A stretch of 64,000 nt of DNA from Paenibacillus sp. USDA918EY (lineage in GTDB: Bacteria; Bacillota; Bacilli; Paenibacillales; Paenibacillaceae), in the NCBI RefSeq assembly GCF_009870825.1, contig NZ_WTWY01000004.1, positions 186,001-250,000 of the forward strand, in the 5' to 3' direction. Position numbers and translations under genes: made by a program. Under the pieces are notes generated by a model. The model saw nothing but the letters and a program-made list of their open reading frames with translations. It was not told the origin of the DNA and made no database searches. Position 1 is the first letter of the stretch. Each line of letters opens with the position of its first letter. Shown in pieces: positions 23,666-32,878 of the stretch.

Positions 23666-24997
23666 ATGTTCTTACATGGTACCAGTCAAATAAATGCAGC
23701 AGGGCATCTGGAAATCGGCGGATGCGACGTGGTGGACCTTAAGGAAACGTACGGAACGCCGCTGTACATCGTGGACGAAGAGCTTGTTCGTCAGCGCTGT
23801 CAGCAGTATATCGCGGCTTTCCGTGCTTCCGGCCTGAAGTTCCAAGTCGCATATGCGAGCAAGGCGTTTTGCACGATGGCCATGTGCCGCGTTGCCGACG
23901 AAGAAGGCATGTCGCTTGATGTGGTGTCCGACGGGGAACTCTATACCGCGCTGCAAGCGGGTTTTCCGGCCAAACGCATTCATTTTCACGGCAACAACAA
24001 AACGCTGGAGGAAATCGAAATGGCGATCGACGCCGAAATCGGCTGCTTCGTTGTGGACAACTTGGTGGAATTGCAGCTTCTGAACGCGGTGGCCGCCGAG
24101 AAAAACGTGCGCGTGCAAATTTTGCTCCGCGTCACGCCGGGCGTCGAAGCGCATACCCATGAGTACATCTCGACGGGTCAAACCGATTCCAAGTTTGGAT
24201 TCGACATCGGCAACGGTTCGGCATTCGAAGCGGTAAAGCTGGCGTCCGAACAGTCGAATCTGGAACTGCTCGGCGTCCATTCCCATATCGGCTCCCAAAT
24301 CTTCGAGACCGAAGGCTTTGAAATGGCGGTGCAGCGGGTGGCGGAATTCGCGAAAAACGTCTTCCAGCAGCTCGGCGTGCTGTTCAAAGTGGTCAATCTG
24401 GGCGGAGGTTTCGGCATCCGTTACGTGGAAGGGGACACGCCGCTCGAAGTTTCGCAATACGTCAAAGCGATCACCGATGCGGTCAAAGCGCATTTTTCCG
24501 GCTGGTCTTCCGAGCTGCCCGAAATTTGGGTGGAACCGGGCCGCAGCATCGTCGGCGATGCCGGCACGACGCTTTATACCGTCGGAACGAGCAAGGACAT
24601 TCCGGGCGTACGCAAATACGTCGCCGTGGACGGCGGCATGACGGACAATCCGCGTCCCGCTTTGTATGAATCCAAATACGAAGCGCTGCTTGCCAACCGG
24701 GCAAATGATGCGATCGAAGAAACGGTGTCCATTGCCGGCAAATGCTGCGAAAGCGGAGATATGCTGATTTGGGATTTGGACCTGCCGAAAGTAAACAGCG
24801 GCGATTTGCTGGCTGTTGCCTGCACGGGAGCCTATAACTATTCCATGGCCAGCAACTATAACCGCATTCGCCGTCCGGCGGTCGTGTTTGTCCGTCAAGG
24901 CGAAAGCGACCTGGTCGTACGCCGCGAAACGCTGCAGGACATCGTCGGCAACGACGTCATTCCTGAGCGGATCAACAAGCAGGCTGTCCTGAAATAA
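23666..24997 (+). CDS. lysA: Diaminopimelate decarboxylase
   Basis: A 443-residue PLP enzyme of fold type III that decarboxylates meso-DAP to L-lysine, the last step of the pathway. The protein opens MFLHGTSQINAAGHLEIGG, which fits the family start and selects ATG 23666 over 23657 (the latter overlaps GAAGGGATG). PLP lysine in VAYASK66AF; HSHIGSQIF; phosphate loop NLGGGFGIRY; EPGRSIVGDAG; active-site Cys in KCCESGDML; substrate Tyr in TGAYNYSMASNYN. Follows spoVAF as in B. subtilis; DAP also feeds spore peptidoglycan. Confidence 0.95.
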   Translation: MFLHGTSQINAAGHLEIGGCDVVDLKETYGTPLYIVDEELVRQRCQQYIAAFRASGLKFQVAYASKAFCTMAMCRVADEEGMSLDVVSDGELYTALQAGFPAKRIHFHGNNKTLEEIEMAIDAEIGCFVVDNLVELQLLNAVAAEKNVRVQILLRVTPGVEAHTHEYISTGQTDSKFGFDIGNGSAFEAVKLASEQSNLELLGVHSHIGSQIFETEGFEMAVQRVAEFAKNVFQQLGVLFKVVNLGGGFGIRYVEGDTPLEVSQYVKAITDAVKAHFSGWSSELPEIWVEPGRSIVGDAGTTLYTVGTSKDIPGVRKYVAVDGGMTDNPRPALYESKYEALLANRANDAIEETVSIAGKCCESGDMLIWDLDLPKVNSGDLLAVACTGAYNYSMASNYNRIRRPAVVFVRQGESDLVVRRETLQDIVGNDVIPERINKQAVLK

Positions 24998-25073
24998 GCG
25001 GAATTACAGCGGTTCCGACGGAAATCGGGAACGGCCGTACTTACAAGCAAGAATTGGTGCAGAACAAAACGCG

Positions 25074-25119
25074 AAAGAAGATCATTTCTGTATTGGGGAA
25101 TGCGGAAATGATCTTTTTC
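25074..25119 (+). terminator. Intrinsic terminator downstream of lysA
   Basis: Stem AAGATCATTTC / GAAATGATCTT with a loop and TTTTTC. The 309-nt lysA-ppiB gap holds this hairpin and the promoter below; no gene is seen in it. Confidence 0.85.
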
Positions 25120-25182
25120 GCGTGGACGGCGCCTTCAAGCCTTTCCCATCCTTCGTTCCGTTTGAAGCTGGCATCGAAATGA

Positions 25183-25212
25183 TTGCAAAAGTGGCGGAAA
25201 GTAAGATACAAT
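25183..25212 (+). promoter_or_regulatory. Candidate sigma-A promoter of ppiB
   Basis: TTGCAA, 18-nt spacer, TACAAT, about 95 nt before the ppiB start. Confidence 0.42.
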
Positions 25213-25306
25213 CAAATGGTGACGAAAACGATGGACGGGCCTTTGCGGCTTGGGTCATCGGAAAAGCAACAGCATTCGAAAAATATCCGATAGGAAGTGA
25301 ATACCG

Positions 25307-25744
25307 ATGAAAAAAGGTACGATTGAACTTGAAAAAGGCGGAGTCGTTGAAATAGAATTTCTGCCGGAAGAAGCGCCAAACACGGTTGCAAACTTTGAAA
25401 AGCTTGCGAATTCCGGCTTTTATAACGGCCTGACGTTCCACCGCGTCATTCCAGGTTTCGTAGCGCAAGGCGGATGCCCGGTCGGCAACGGCACCGGCGG
25501 ACCTGGATACACCATCGATTGCGAAACGGCAACGAACACGACGAAACATACGAGAGGCGTGTTGTCCATGGCGCATGCCGGACGCAACACGGGCGGAAGC
25601 CAATTTTTTATCGTGTACGAACCGCAGCATCACCTTGACGGCGTGCACACCGTCTTCGGCAAAGTGACCAGCGGCATGGAACATGTCGATGCGATCAGAC
25701 CCGGCGACAAAATGAAAGAAGTAAAAGTTTGGGACGAACAATAA
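25307..25744 (+). CDS. ppiB: Peptidyl-prolyl cis-trans isomerase (cyclophilin)
   Basis: A 145-residue single-domain cyclophilin without signal peptide, so cytosolic. Core motifs: [28 protein letters not shown] (catalytic Arg in FHR), [19 protein letters not shown], and [17 protein letters not shown]. All main active-site residues (R, F, M, Q, F, H) are present. ATG 25307 follows GATAGGAAGTGAATACCG. Located between lysA and the rib genes as in B. subtilis. Confidence 0.95.
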   Translation: MKKGTIELEKGGVVEIEFLPEEAPNTVANFEKLANSGFYNGLTFHRVIPGFVAQGGCPVGNGTGGPGYTIDCETATNTTKHTRGVLSMAHAGRNTGGSQFFIVYEPQHHLDGVHTVFGKVTSGMEHVDAIRPGDKMKEVKVWDEQ

Positions 25745-25796
25745 GAAGGGCTTAACCTCTTCGGAGCGATTTTGGCTTGGCCAATTTCCTCACAGC

Positions 25797-25829
25797 AAGC
25801 TGACGCCGGTGTTTTACCGGCGTCAGCTT
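25797..25829 (+). terminator. Perfect 14-bp hairpin after ppiB
   Basis: AAGCTGACGCCGGT and ACCGGCGTCAGCTT enclose GTTTT. The downstream T content is low (ATTTCC), so termination may be partial. The remaining gap to 26013 shows nothing else. Confidence 0.6.
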
Positions 25830-25972
25830 ATTTCCGTTTGAAGATAGTATGAGTTTCAAAGCAATGTATGGCTTCCTTATATCTCAAGAAAAGTTTCCGC
25901 TATACGGGGTCTGTTCTGTGATAGTGCGTCGATAGATGTATTTTTTTATGAAGCGGGAAAGCCGGACGGAAT

Positions 25973-26005
25973 GAAAAACGGCGTTCGGAACCTTTCCAAA
26001 CGCCG
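25973..26005 (-). terminator. Intrinsic terminator after the DUF1259 gene
   Basis: On the minus strand GCGGCGTTTGG / CCGAACGCCGTTTTTC: stem with a short loop then T-run. Confidence 0.82.
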
Positions 26006-26013
26006 CAAGGAAT

Positions 26014-26397
26014 CTATTTTTTTAGAACGTCTAACGCAGCTCTCAGCTTTCGGGCAAATTGAATGGGATTTTCAACCGATTCAATATGAAGATACATCAA
26101 TCTGGGTTTTTCAAACAACCAGTGGTTGTGGACCGCCGTTATTTTGAGGTTGCGTCTGCGAACCGCGTTGATAAAGCGCTGCACTTCGGACTGCAGCAGC
26201 GTAATTTCGCCGGTGTTCAAAGTCGTGCCGTTTTTAAGCGATTGAATCGTAATTTCATGTTCGGTTTCATAATTTCTTCCAAGAATTTTAGCATTCAGCT
26301 TTCTTTCAACCATAATCGTGCAGCTTTTGCCGTCGGACGTACCTTTGCCGCCCAAAATGGCAGCAAGACGGTTGCAAAGCGATTGGGAAATTTTCAT
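26014..26397 (-). CDS. DUF1259 domain-containing protein (LpqO-like)
   Basis: A 127-residue protein; the ATG at 26397 (MKISQSLCNRLAAILGG) follows GAAAGGAGTGGAATGC. Characteristic DUF1259 features: a start around L-A-x-I-L-G-G, a central T-G-E-I-T-L-L-x-S-E-V-x-R-F-I, and V-H-N-H-W-L-F-E-x-P-R-L-M-Y-L-H, with the conserved His cluster. One domain only; longer family members carry two and a lipoprotein signal, which this lacks. Function unknown. The gene is inserted between ppiB and the rib operon on the opposite strand. Confidence 0.82.
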   Translation of the reverse strand: MKISQSLCNRLAAILGGKGTSDGKSCTIMVERKLNAKILGRNYETEHEITIQSLKNGTTLNTGEITLLQSEVQRFINAVRRRNLKITAVHNHWLFEKPRLMYLHIESVENPIQFARKLRAALDVLKK

Positions 26398-26605
26398 GCA
26401 TTCCACTCCTTTCGTGATGTTACAAAATATGAAAGGTTGAAAGGCAAGGAACATTTGAATGACTATTTTTTTAAAAATATGCTATTGGGAAATCGATAGA
26501 GGCTGCTAGGAACGACAGCGCTTACGTTGGCAATGTCGGTACCAGCGCGCCAATCCGGAGCATCTTTTGCCTTCGTGGGCGACGGCCTGAACGCAGGCTT
26601 GCCTC

Positions 26606-26634
26606 TTGCATTTATAAACAATCGGTAGTAACAT
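26606..26634 (+). promoter_or_regulatory. Candidate promoter for the rib operon leader
   Basis: TTGCAT, 17-nt spacer, TAACAT. Predicted start is about 50 nt before the FMN riboswitch. The 298-nt DUF1259-riboswitch gap otherwise holds only a doubtful minus-strand ORF. Confidence 0.45.
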
Positions 26635-26695
26635 ACAGTTTAGTTCATGATGCTTGATCTGGTTTAAACACCATGAACCATTAAAAATTTGGGTT

Positions 26696-26873
26696 TTCCT
26701 TCGGGGCAGGGTGAAATTCCCTACCGGCGGTGATGATGCATTTCGTGCATGGCGGTTTGCCATAAAACGTATGAATCTTAGTCCGTGACCCGGCCGCGTG
26801 CTTGACAGCCCGCGTACGGTGGACCCGGTGCAATTCCGGGACCGACAGTATAGTCTGGATGGGAGAAGGAGCG
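26696..26873 (+). promoter_or_regulatory. FMN riboswitch (RFN element)
   Basis: All recognisable RFN blocks are present in order: CTTCGGGGCAGGGTGAAATT, CCCTACCGGCGGTGATG, a variable stem, AGTCCGTGACCCGG, then the GGTGGACCCGGTGCAATTCC block, CCGGGACCGACAGT and the closing TATAGTCTGGATGGGAGAAGGA. FMN binding would stop expression of the downstream riboflavin genes. The sequence between the aptamer and the terminator is about 275 nt, unusually long. Confidence 0.96.
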
Positions 26874-27148
26874 AAAGCGCAGGGTACATATACTCGTGCG
26901 ATACACCCAATAAAGCTGCGGCAAGACGTGTCTTTTTTCACGTGCGCTCGGGACGGCCGTTTTTTGACGATCGGAAAAGGGTTCGTTATGAACCCCTGGT
27001 CTGGCAGAAACGTTGCTATGATGCCTTCGTCCGGTCGGAAAGCGTGTGAACCGTGCACTTTATTTGCCGTTCCCAAATGACGGGGTACCGCCTTTACAAC
27101 TGCCATGGCGGAAGCTTTATTTGAGTGTCTTCAGCTTATTCTCACGAT

Positions 27149-27178
27149 GCCCCCGGATGAAATCCGGAGGGCTTTTTT
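27149..27178 (+). terminator. Riboswitch-controlled terminator before ribD
   Basis: Stem GCCCCCGGAT / ATCCGGAGGGC followed by TTTTTT, located 46 nt upstream of the ribD start. Likely the expression platform of the FMN riboswitch. Confidence 0.85.
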
Positions 27179-27224
27179 GTTGTTTGCTTCAAAAAATGGG
27201 AACGGAAAGGAGGAACCGTTGGCG

Positions 27225-28367
27225 ATGGAACTGCCGGTGAATGACGAATTTTACATGTCTCTGGCGCTGGATATGGCAGAACGTGCGCAGGGGCAAACGG
27301 GAATCAATCCGGTCGTGGGCTGTGTGATCGTGAAAGACGGCGCGCTTGTCGGTCTCGGAACGCATCTGAAAAGGGGAATCGCCCATGCGGAAGTGCATGC
27401 CGTCCGTATGGCCGGCGAACAGGCGGAAGGAGGCACGGTGTACGTCACGCTGGAGCCGTGCAGCCACCACGGCAAAACCCCGCCTTGCAGCGACCTGCTC
27501 ATCGAAGCGAAGGTAAAACGGGTCGTGGTCGCCTGCTTAGACCCGAATCCCGTCGTCGCAGGCTCAGGGATCAAACGTCTCCGTCAGCACGGAATCGAGG
27601 TCCAGGTCGGCACGCTGCGGGAACGGGCGGTACGATTGAACGACAAGTTCGCGAAGTACATTACGACCCGGATGCCTTACGTAACGATCAAGGCGGCAAG
27701 CACGCTGGACGGGAAAATCGCGACCGAAACGGGCGACAGCAAATGGATTTCGAACGAGGAAGCCCGGCTGCAGGCGCATGCGCTTCGCCACCGTCACCAG
27801 GCGATCATGGTCGGCATCGGAACGGCGCTGGCGGACGATCCGAGCCTGACAACGCGGCACGACGGCGTGGACGGCTTGCAGCCTGTGCGCATCGTCGTCG
27901 ATTCAAGGCTTCGTTTGACGCCGGAAGCCAACCTGTTGAAGGTTGGAACCTCGCCCATCGTTATTCTGACGACGGAACAGGCGCCGGTTGAACGGCGCAG
28001 GCTGCTGGAGGAACTAGGGGCCGAGATTTTGGTCTGCGGCGCAGGTCCTCGCGTAGATCTGAAGGCGGCTTTGGAAGAGCTTGGCCGCAGGGAAATCGGC
28101 TCCGTCCTGGTCGAAGGCGGCGGGGCGCTGAACGGTGAACTGCTGCGGGCGCGACTTGTGGATCGAATCGTTTTGTATTTCGCTCCGAAAATCGTCGGCG
28201 GCAAACATGCTCCGCATTCTTTCGATTTGGAAGGCATCGGGCGCATGGCGGATGCGATCACGTTGGATGACCTTGAGGTGGACCGGGTCGGGGACAACAT
28301 TTTCGTCTCGGGAAAACCGATTTGGCCTGACCATGTAGACGTTAAAGAACAGGAAGGGGAGGGGTGA
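27225..28367 (+). CDS. ribD: Bifunctional pyrimidine deaminase / reductase RibD
   Basis: A 380-residue enzyme performing steps two and three of riboflavin synthesis. N-terminal deaminase domain (about 5-145): zinc motif H-A-E-V-H-A and PCSHHGKTPPC. C-terminal reductase domain (about 150-370): VTIKAASTLDGKIATETGDSKWI, GIGTALADDPSL, LVEGGGALNGELL. Start: GGAAAGGAGG lies 5 nt before TTG 27219 and 11 nt before ATG 27225; I give ATG but TTG (two codons earlier) is equally likely. First gene of the riboswitch-controlled operon. Confidence 0.95.
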   Translation: MELPVNDEFYMSLALDMAERAQGQTGINPVVGCVIVKDGALVGLGTHLKRGIAHAEVHAVRMAGEQAEGGTVYVTLEPCSHHGKTPPCSDLLIEAKVKRVVVACLDPNPVVAGSGIKRLRQHGIEVQVGTLRERAVRLNDKFAKYITTRMPYVTIKAASTLDGKIATETGDSKWISNEEARLQAHALRHRHQAIMVGIGTALADDPSLTTRHDGVDGLQPVRIVVDSRLRLTPEANLLKVGTSPIVILTTEQAPVERRRLLEELGAEILVCGAGPRVDLKAALEELGRREIGSVLVEGGGALNGELLRARLVDRIVLYFAPKIVGGKHAPHSFDLEGIGRMADAITLDDLEVDRVGDNIFVSGKPIWPDHVDVKEQEGEG

Positions 28368-28369
28368 AC

Positions 28370-29029
28370 ATGTTTACCGGATTGGTTGAAGAAGTCGGAA
28401 TTTTGGACGGCATCGCAAGGCAAGGGGAAGCCATGGTATTAACGATCAAGGCATCCGCCATTATGGACGACGTCAAGGTCGGCGACAGCATCGCGGTGAA
28501 CGGTGTCTGCCTGACCGCCACGAAGATCGGCGACGGCGCTTTTTCCGTCGACGTCACTCCCCAGACGTACCGCCATTCCAATTTGGGGCTGATGAAGCCG
28601 GGAAACCGCATCAATCTCGAGCGGGCGATGAAAGCAAACGGGCGCTTCGGCGGCCATCTGGTTCAGGGGCATGCCGATATGACCGGTACGGTCCGCCGGT
28701 TGTCAAAAGAGCAAAACGCGGTCCTGATCGATATCGCTCCGAACAAACCCGACTTGAACAAATTTATCATTCCGCAAGGCTCCGTTACGGTGGATGGCGT
28801 CAGTCTGACGATCGCCCGTACCGACGGCGAAAGCTTCACCGTATCGGTCATTCCCCACACGCTGGCGGAAACGGGCTTGTCCGGCTTAAAAGCAGGAAGC
28901 ATCGTTAACATCGAATGCGACATCATCGGCAAATACGTGCATGCCCTGTTAGGGCAGTCGGCATCCGGCGCGGGCAGGGACCGTTCGGGCATTACGCTGG
29001 ATATGCTGGCGTCAAACGGATTTGCGTAA
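28370..29029 (+). CDS. ribE: Riboflavin synthase alpha subunit
   Basis: A 219-residue protein with two lumazine-binding barrels: about 1-97 (MFTGLVEEVG ... SIAVNGVCLTAT) and about 98-195 (GHLVQGHADMTG ... VTVDGVSLTIAR). It dismutates two 6,7-dimethyl-8-ribityllumazine molecules to riboflavin. ATG 28370 follows GGGGAGGGGTGAAC; ribD ends 2 nt earlier. The end SASGAGRDRSGITLDMLASNGF is typical. Confidence 0.95.
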   Translation: MFTGLVEEVGILDGIARQGEAMVLTIKASAIMDDVKVGDSIAVNGVCLTATKIGDGAFSVDVTPQTYRHSNLGLMKPGNRINLERAMKANGRFGGHLVQGHADMTGTVRRLSKEQNAVLIDIAPNKPDLNKFIIPQGSVTVDGVSLTIARTDGESFTVSVIPHTLAETGLSGLKAGSIVNIECDIIGKYVHALLGQSASGAGRDRSGITLDMLASNGFA

Positions 29030-29075
29030 ACGAAGGATCTACGGCAAGACAGCATCTTAAAGGAGGCAAAACAAC

Positions 29076-30281
29076 ATGGAGCCAATTCGATTCGACTCGA
29101 TTGAGGACGCGATTCGGGATTTGCGGGAAGGTAAGGTCGTCATCGTCGTGGATGACGAGGATCGGGAAAACGAAGGGGATTTTGTCGCCCTGGCGGAAAA
29201 AGCGACCCCCGAAGTGATCAATTTCATGATTACCGAAGGGCGCGGGCTTGTATGCGTCCCGCTGGCCAGGGAACGGGCGGAGGCGCTCGAGCTGCTGCCC
29301 ATGACGATTCAAAACACCGATCACCACGGCACGGCTTTTACGGTATCGGTCGACCATAAAGACACGACCACGGGGATTTCGGCCCAGGAACGTTCGTTGA
29401 CGGCCAAGGCGCTGATCGACCCGGCCGCCGTTCCCGGGGATTTCCGCCGACCCGGCCATATGTTTCCGTTGATCGCCAAAGATGGAGGTGTCCTGCGGCG
29501 AGCGGGTCATACCGAAGCGGCGGTGGACCTGGCTATGCTCAGCGGAGCCGCTCCTGCGGGTGTCATCTGTGAAATCATAAAAGAGGACGGCACGATGGCA
29601 AGACTGCCGGACCTGGCTGTTATCGCCGAAAAACACGGGCTGAAGCTGATTTCGATCCAGGACTTGATCAAATACCGCAATCAGCGGGAGAAGCTGGTAC
29701 ACCGGGCCGCGGAGGTGCGGATGCCGACCGAATTCGGCGAATTCAAGGCCGTCGCTTACACCAATGACGTGGACGACAAGGAGCATCTCGCGCTTGTCAA
29801 AGGGACGATTTCCGGCGATGAGCCGGTGCTCGTCCGGGTGCACTCCGAATGTTTAACGGGAGACGTCTTCCATTCGCTGCGCTGCGACTGCGGGCCGCAA
29901 TTCGCCGCGGCGCTCCGGCAGATCGAAATGGAAGGCACCGGCGTGCTGCTGTATATGAGACAGGAAGGCCGGGGCATCGGATTGATCAACAAGCTGAAAG
30001 CTTACGAGCTGCAGGAACAGGGGCTGGATACGGTCGACGCCAACCTGAAGCTGGGTTTTCCGGCCGACCTGCGGGATTACGGCATCGGCGCGCAAATTTT
30101 AAAGGATTTGGGCATTTCGAAAATCCGCCTGTTGACCAACAATCCGCGCAAAATCAAAGGCCTGGAGGGCCACGGCCTGGAGGTCGTTGAACGGGTGCCG
30201 ATCCAGATGGAAGCCGGAAAGGACAACAGCCGTTATTTGCAAACGAAGCGGGCGAAGCTCGGGCATATGCTGAATCTATAA
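29076..30281 (+). CDS. ribBA: Bifunctional DHBP synthase / GTP cyclohydrolase II
   Basis: A 401-residue fusion. N-terminal 3,4-dihydroxy-2-butanone-4-phosphate synthase domain (about 1-205): [27 protein letters not shown] ([14 protein letters not shown]), [10 protein letters not shown]-terminal GTP cyclohydrolase II domain (about 206-400): [20 protein letters not shown] zinc ligands and [21 protein letters not shown]. Both active sites look complete. ATG 29076 follows AAAGGAGGCAAAACAAC. Confidence 0.95.
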   Translation: MEPIRFDSIEDAIRDLREGKVVIVVDDEDRENEGDFVALAEKATPEVINFMITEGRGLVCVPLARERAEALELLPMTIQNTDHHGTAFTVSVDHKDTTTGISAQERSLTAKALIDPAAVPGDFRRPGHMFPLIAKDGGVLRRAGHTEAAVDLAMLSGAAPAGVICEIIKEDGTMARLPDLAVIAEKHGLKLISIQDLIKYRNQREKLVHRAAEVRMPTEFGEFKAVAYTNDVDDKEHLALVKGTISGDEPVLVRVHSECLTGDVFHSLRCDCGPQFAAALRQIEMEGTGVLLYMRQEGRGIGLINKLKAYELQEQGLDTVDANLKLGFPADLRDYGIGAQILKDLGISKIRLLTNNPRKIKGLEGHGLEVVERVPIQMEAGKDNSRYLQTKRAKLGHMLNL

Positions 30282-30347
30282 AAAAACGCTTGGGACTATG
30301 CAACATAAGCGCAGCAATCATAAATGATAACGAAAGGTTGATGAATC

Positions 30348-30815
30348 ATGACACATATTTTTGAGGGAAATCTCGTTTCCAGCGGGCTGAAATACGGGAT
30401 CGTCGTAGGCAGATTCAACGAATTCATTACAAGCAAGCTGCTGAGCGGCGCTCTGGACGGGTTGAAACGTCACGGCGCCTTGGACGAAGAAGTGGACGTC
30501 GCCTGGGTGCCCGGCGCGTTTGAAATTCCGCTCATCGCAAGCAAAATGGCGGAAAGCGGCAAATACGACGCCGTCATTACGCTCGGCACCGTCATCCGCG
30601 GGGCGACTTCCCATTATGACGTCGTATGCAACGAGGTCGCCAAAGGCGTGGCGGCAACAAGCCTGAAGACAGGCGTGCCGGTCATTTTCGGCGTTCTGAC
30701 CACGGACAGCATCGAACAGGCCGTGGAACGCGCAGGCACCAAAGCCGGCAACAAAGGTTATGAAGCGGCGGTGTCGGCGATCGAAATGGCCAATTTGACG
30801 AAGCAGTTTAAATAA
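30348..30815 (+). CDS. ribH: 6,7-dimethyl-8-ribityllumazine synthase
   Basis: A 155-residue protein that assembles icosahedral shells and condenses DHBP with the aminopyrimidine. Family motifs: [37 protein letters not shown] (catalytic His in SHYD), [23 protein letters not shown]. Last gene of the operon, followed by a terminator. ATG 30348 follows AACGAAAGGTTGATGAATC. Confidence 0.96.
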   Translation: MTHIFEGNLVSSGLKYGIVVGRFNEFITSKLLSGALDGLKRHGALDEEVDVAWVPGAFEIPLIASKMAESGKYDAVITLGTVIRGATSHYDVVCNEVAKGVAATSLKTGVPVIFGVLTTDSIEQAVERAGTKAGNKGYEAAVSAIEMANLTKQFK

Positions 30816-30825
30816 AACGGAACAG

Positions 30826-30858
30826 GCAGGCATCCTTCGGCATGAAGGATGCCTTTGT
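30826..30858 (+). terminator. Intrinsic terminator after ribH
   Basis: Stem AGGCATCCTT / AAGGATGCCT with loop CGGCATG and TTTGTTC. Confidence 0.85.
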
Positions 30859-31230
30859 TCTGGGCGGGGGCGTGAGTTTGCGGCCAGTCCCTCGATCTCA
30901 ATGTTCTGCCTGACCGGGATGTGCGGCGTACGTCGTATATCAACGGCAAATCACATCCAAAATGGCGGCGGAAGCTTTGAGAAGGCGGGAACGAAGCGCT
31001 GGGAGGCTTGACGAATGCCGTGAAATCATGCTTATTTAAATGTAGTGCCTTTACACGGGGCACTCTATTTTTTTAATATATGAGTAGGGAAGAAACTTGG
31101 CTTTATAACAAAATTGGCGGAAAGGGCGGAATCGATCCGCAACCGCAAGCGGCCACTTTTGCATCTTGCTGAGAACTAATTTTCAGTTTTGAGCCCGATT
31201 GAAGCTCATTTTATGGACGGAGGATAAGCC
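30859..31230. other. Intergenic region ribH-scpA without a recognisable gene
   Basis: About 370 nt. No ORF with a ribosome site or family signature is seen on either strand. It contains a second terminator-like hairpin (31042-31076) unlinked to any visible gene, then an AT-rich stretch. B. subtilis has ribT after ribH; nothing comparable is left here. Confidence 0.7.
31042..31076 (+). terminator. Orphan terminator-like hairpin
   Basis: Stem AGTGCC / GGCACT with a 9-nt loop followed by CTATTTTTTTAAT. It ends no recognisable gene. Confidence 0.65.
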
Positions 31231-32025
31231 GTGAACACAGTATTATACAAACTGGAGACATTTGAGGGTCCGCTCGATTTGCTCCTTCACCTGATAGACA
31301 AAGCGGAAATCAATATCCAGGATATCCCCGTCAGCGAGATTACCGATCAATACATGGAATATTTGCACACCATGCAGGAGTTGGAACTGGACGTGACAAG
31401 CGAGTTCCTGGTCATGGCCGCCACGCTGCTGTCCATCAAAAGCAAGCTGCTGCTGCCGAAACCGCCGGTGTTTGAAATGGACGAATTCGATTTTTACGAG
31501 GAAGAGGACGTCGACCCGCGCGCCGAGCTGGTGCAGAAGCTGATCGAATACCGAAAATATAAAGGCATCGCCAAACATTTGCAGGAGCGGGAATGGGAGC
31601 GGAGCCTCCTGTATGCCAAGGAACCCGAAGATTTGACGCCGTGGGTGCCGCAGGTGACGGAAAATCCGGTTCGCGGACTCCATGCCGCCGATCTGGTCGC
31701 CGCGTTTCAGAAAGCACTGCGCAAAGCGGTCCGGCGGACAAGCTACACTCGGATTCAGCGCGACGAAATATCGGTCAAGGACCGGATCCGTCAAGTCGTG
31801 GGCGTGTTATCCCAGTCGGGCCCCGGCGGAAAGGTGCTGTTTTCCCGGCTTTTGCACGAGGACATGGTAAGGCATGAGATTGTCGTTACGTTTTTGGCTA
31901 TTTTGGAGCTGATGAAAATGAAACAGATCCTGTGCTACCAGGAAAAGCTGTTCGATGATATCGTAATGGAGTGGAGAGGAGGAGAGCAGCTTCATGGACT
32001 TTCCGAAATTGAAATCGATTATTGA
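31231..32025 (+). CDS. scpA: Segregation and condensation protein A (kleisin)
   Basis: A 264-residue kleisin that closes the SMC ring with ScpB. N-terminal SMC-neck domain with YKLETFEGPLDLLLHLIDKAEINIQDIPV (about 4-32) and LLSIKSKLLLP (about 68-78); acidic middle; C-terminal winged-helix region VVTFLAILELMKMKQI contacting the SMC head. GTG 31231 follows GGACGGAGGATAAGCC. Overlaps scpB by 32 nt. Confidence 0.95.
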   Translation: MNTVLYKLETFEGPLDLLLHLIDKAEINIQDIPVSEITDQYMEYLHTMQELELDVTSEFLVMAATLLSIKSKLLLPKPPVFEMDEFDFYEEEDVDPRAELVQKLIEYRKYKGIAKHLQEREWERSLLYAKEPEDLTPWVPQVTENPVRGLHAADLVAAFQKALRKAVRRTSYTRIQRDEISVKDRIRQVVGVLSQSGPGGKVLFSRLLHEDMVRHEIVVTFLAILELMKMKQILCYQEKLFDDIVMEWRGGEQLHGLSEIEIDY

Positions 32026-32596
32026 GGGGCTGCTGTTTCTCGCAGGAGACGAAGGGCTTTCGGTCAAACAAATCGCCGAGGTCGTGGATCACCGGCCGGA
32101 GCTGGTCGAAGATGCGCTGAGGGAATTAAAGGAGGATTTGATGCGGCAGCAGCGGGGCATTCAAGTCATGCAGATCGCGGGCAGCTTCCAGCTGACAACG
32201 CTCGCGGAGCATGCCTCTTTTTACGAGAAGCTCGCTTATTCGCCTTCCCGTTCATCCCTGTCCCAAGCTGCGCTGGAGACGTTGGCCATCGTTGCGTACC
32301 GTCAGCCGATCACGCGCGTCGAAATCGAGGAGATTCGGGGGGTCAAATCGGAACGCGCCATCCAGACGCTGGTGAACAAGGATCTGATCGAGGAAACGGG
32401 GCGGGCCGAGGCGATCGGCAGGCCGATCCTTTACGGCACGACGAAATCGTTTCTCGATTATTTCGGTCTGCCAAGCCTTCAGGATTTGCCTGAACCGCAG
32501 TTGTTCGAAAGCACGGAAGACCTCGAGGAAGAGACGCAGCTGCTGTTTGAGAAGCTGGACGGCAGGCAGCTGACGATCGACGATGTGGACAATTGA
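31994..32596 (+). CDS. scpB: Segregation and condensation protein B
   Basis: A 200-residue partner of ScpA with two winged-helix domains: about 1-85 (IIEGLLFLAGDEGLSVKQIAEVV) and about 90-165 (LSQAALETLAIVAYRQPITRVEIEEIRGV ... GRPILYGTTKSFLDYFGL). Acidic C-terminal tail. ATG 31994 lies within scpA after GTGGAGAGGAGGAGAGCAGCTTC, implying coupled translation. Confidence 0.95.
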   Translation: MDFPKLKSIIEGLLFLAGDEGLSVKQIAEVVDHRPELVEDALRELKEDLMRQQRGIQVMQIAGSFQLTTLAEHASFYEKLAYSPSRSSLSQAALETLAIVAYRQPITRVEIEEIRGVKSERAIQTLVNKDLIEETGRAEAIGRPILYGTTKSFLDYFGLPSLQDLPEPQLFESTEDLEEETQLLFEKLDGRQLTIDDVDN

Positions 32597-32618
32597 ATCG
32601 ATGAATATGGCTTGCGAA

Positions 32619-32649
32619 GCCGCCGGAACATCGTTCCGGCGGTTTTTTT
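32619..32649 (+). terminator. Intrinsic terminator after scpB
   Basis: Stem GCCGCCGGAAC / GTTCCGGCGGT followed by TTTTTTTG. Confidence 0.92.
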
Positions 32650-32878
32650 GCATATCTTTTGTACGGCTTCCGTTGCGCATCTCCCAAGCTTGACCGAATA
32701 AGTAAACAAAACGAAAAACAAGTCATAATTTTAACATTTCATCCGGTTCTCTTGGGGATTACAATGAAAACGCATACCTGCGCGAAAGTATATAAGCCGA
32801 TGCACCCGTTGATTGGCATGATCGCGTACCGGCTGTACCTTTTATATTCCCGAACCTATGGATGAGGAGGAGATTCAA

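Noticed and set aside
23672..24898. 408-codon minus-strand frame across lysA
   Set aside because: Antisense shadow of a certain enzyme gene; no ribosome site.
25122..25310. 62-codon plus-strand frame before ppiB
   Set aside because: It spans the ppiB promoter candidate and leader, with no ribosome site; low-complexity content.
26681..27106. 141-codon minus-strand frame across the FMN riboswitch
   Set aside because: The region is a structured RNA on the other strand; no ribosome site or recognisable protein.
30758..31063. 101-codon minus-strand frame after ribH
   Set aside because: Overlaps the ribH end and its terminator and has no ribosome site or family features.
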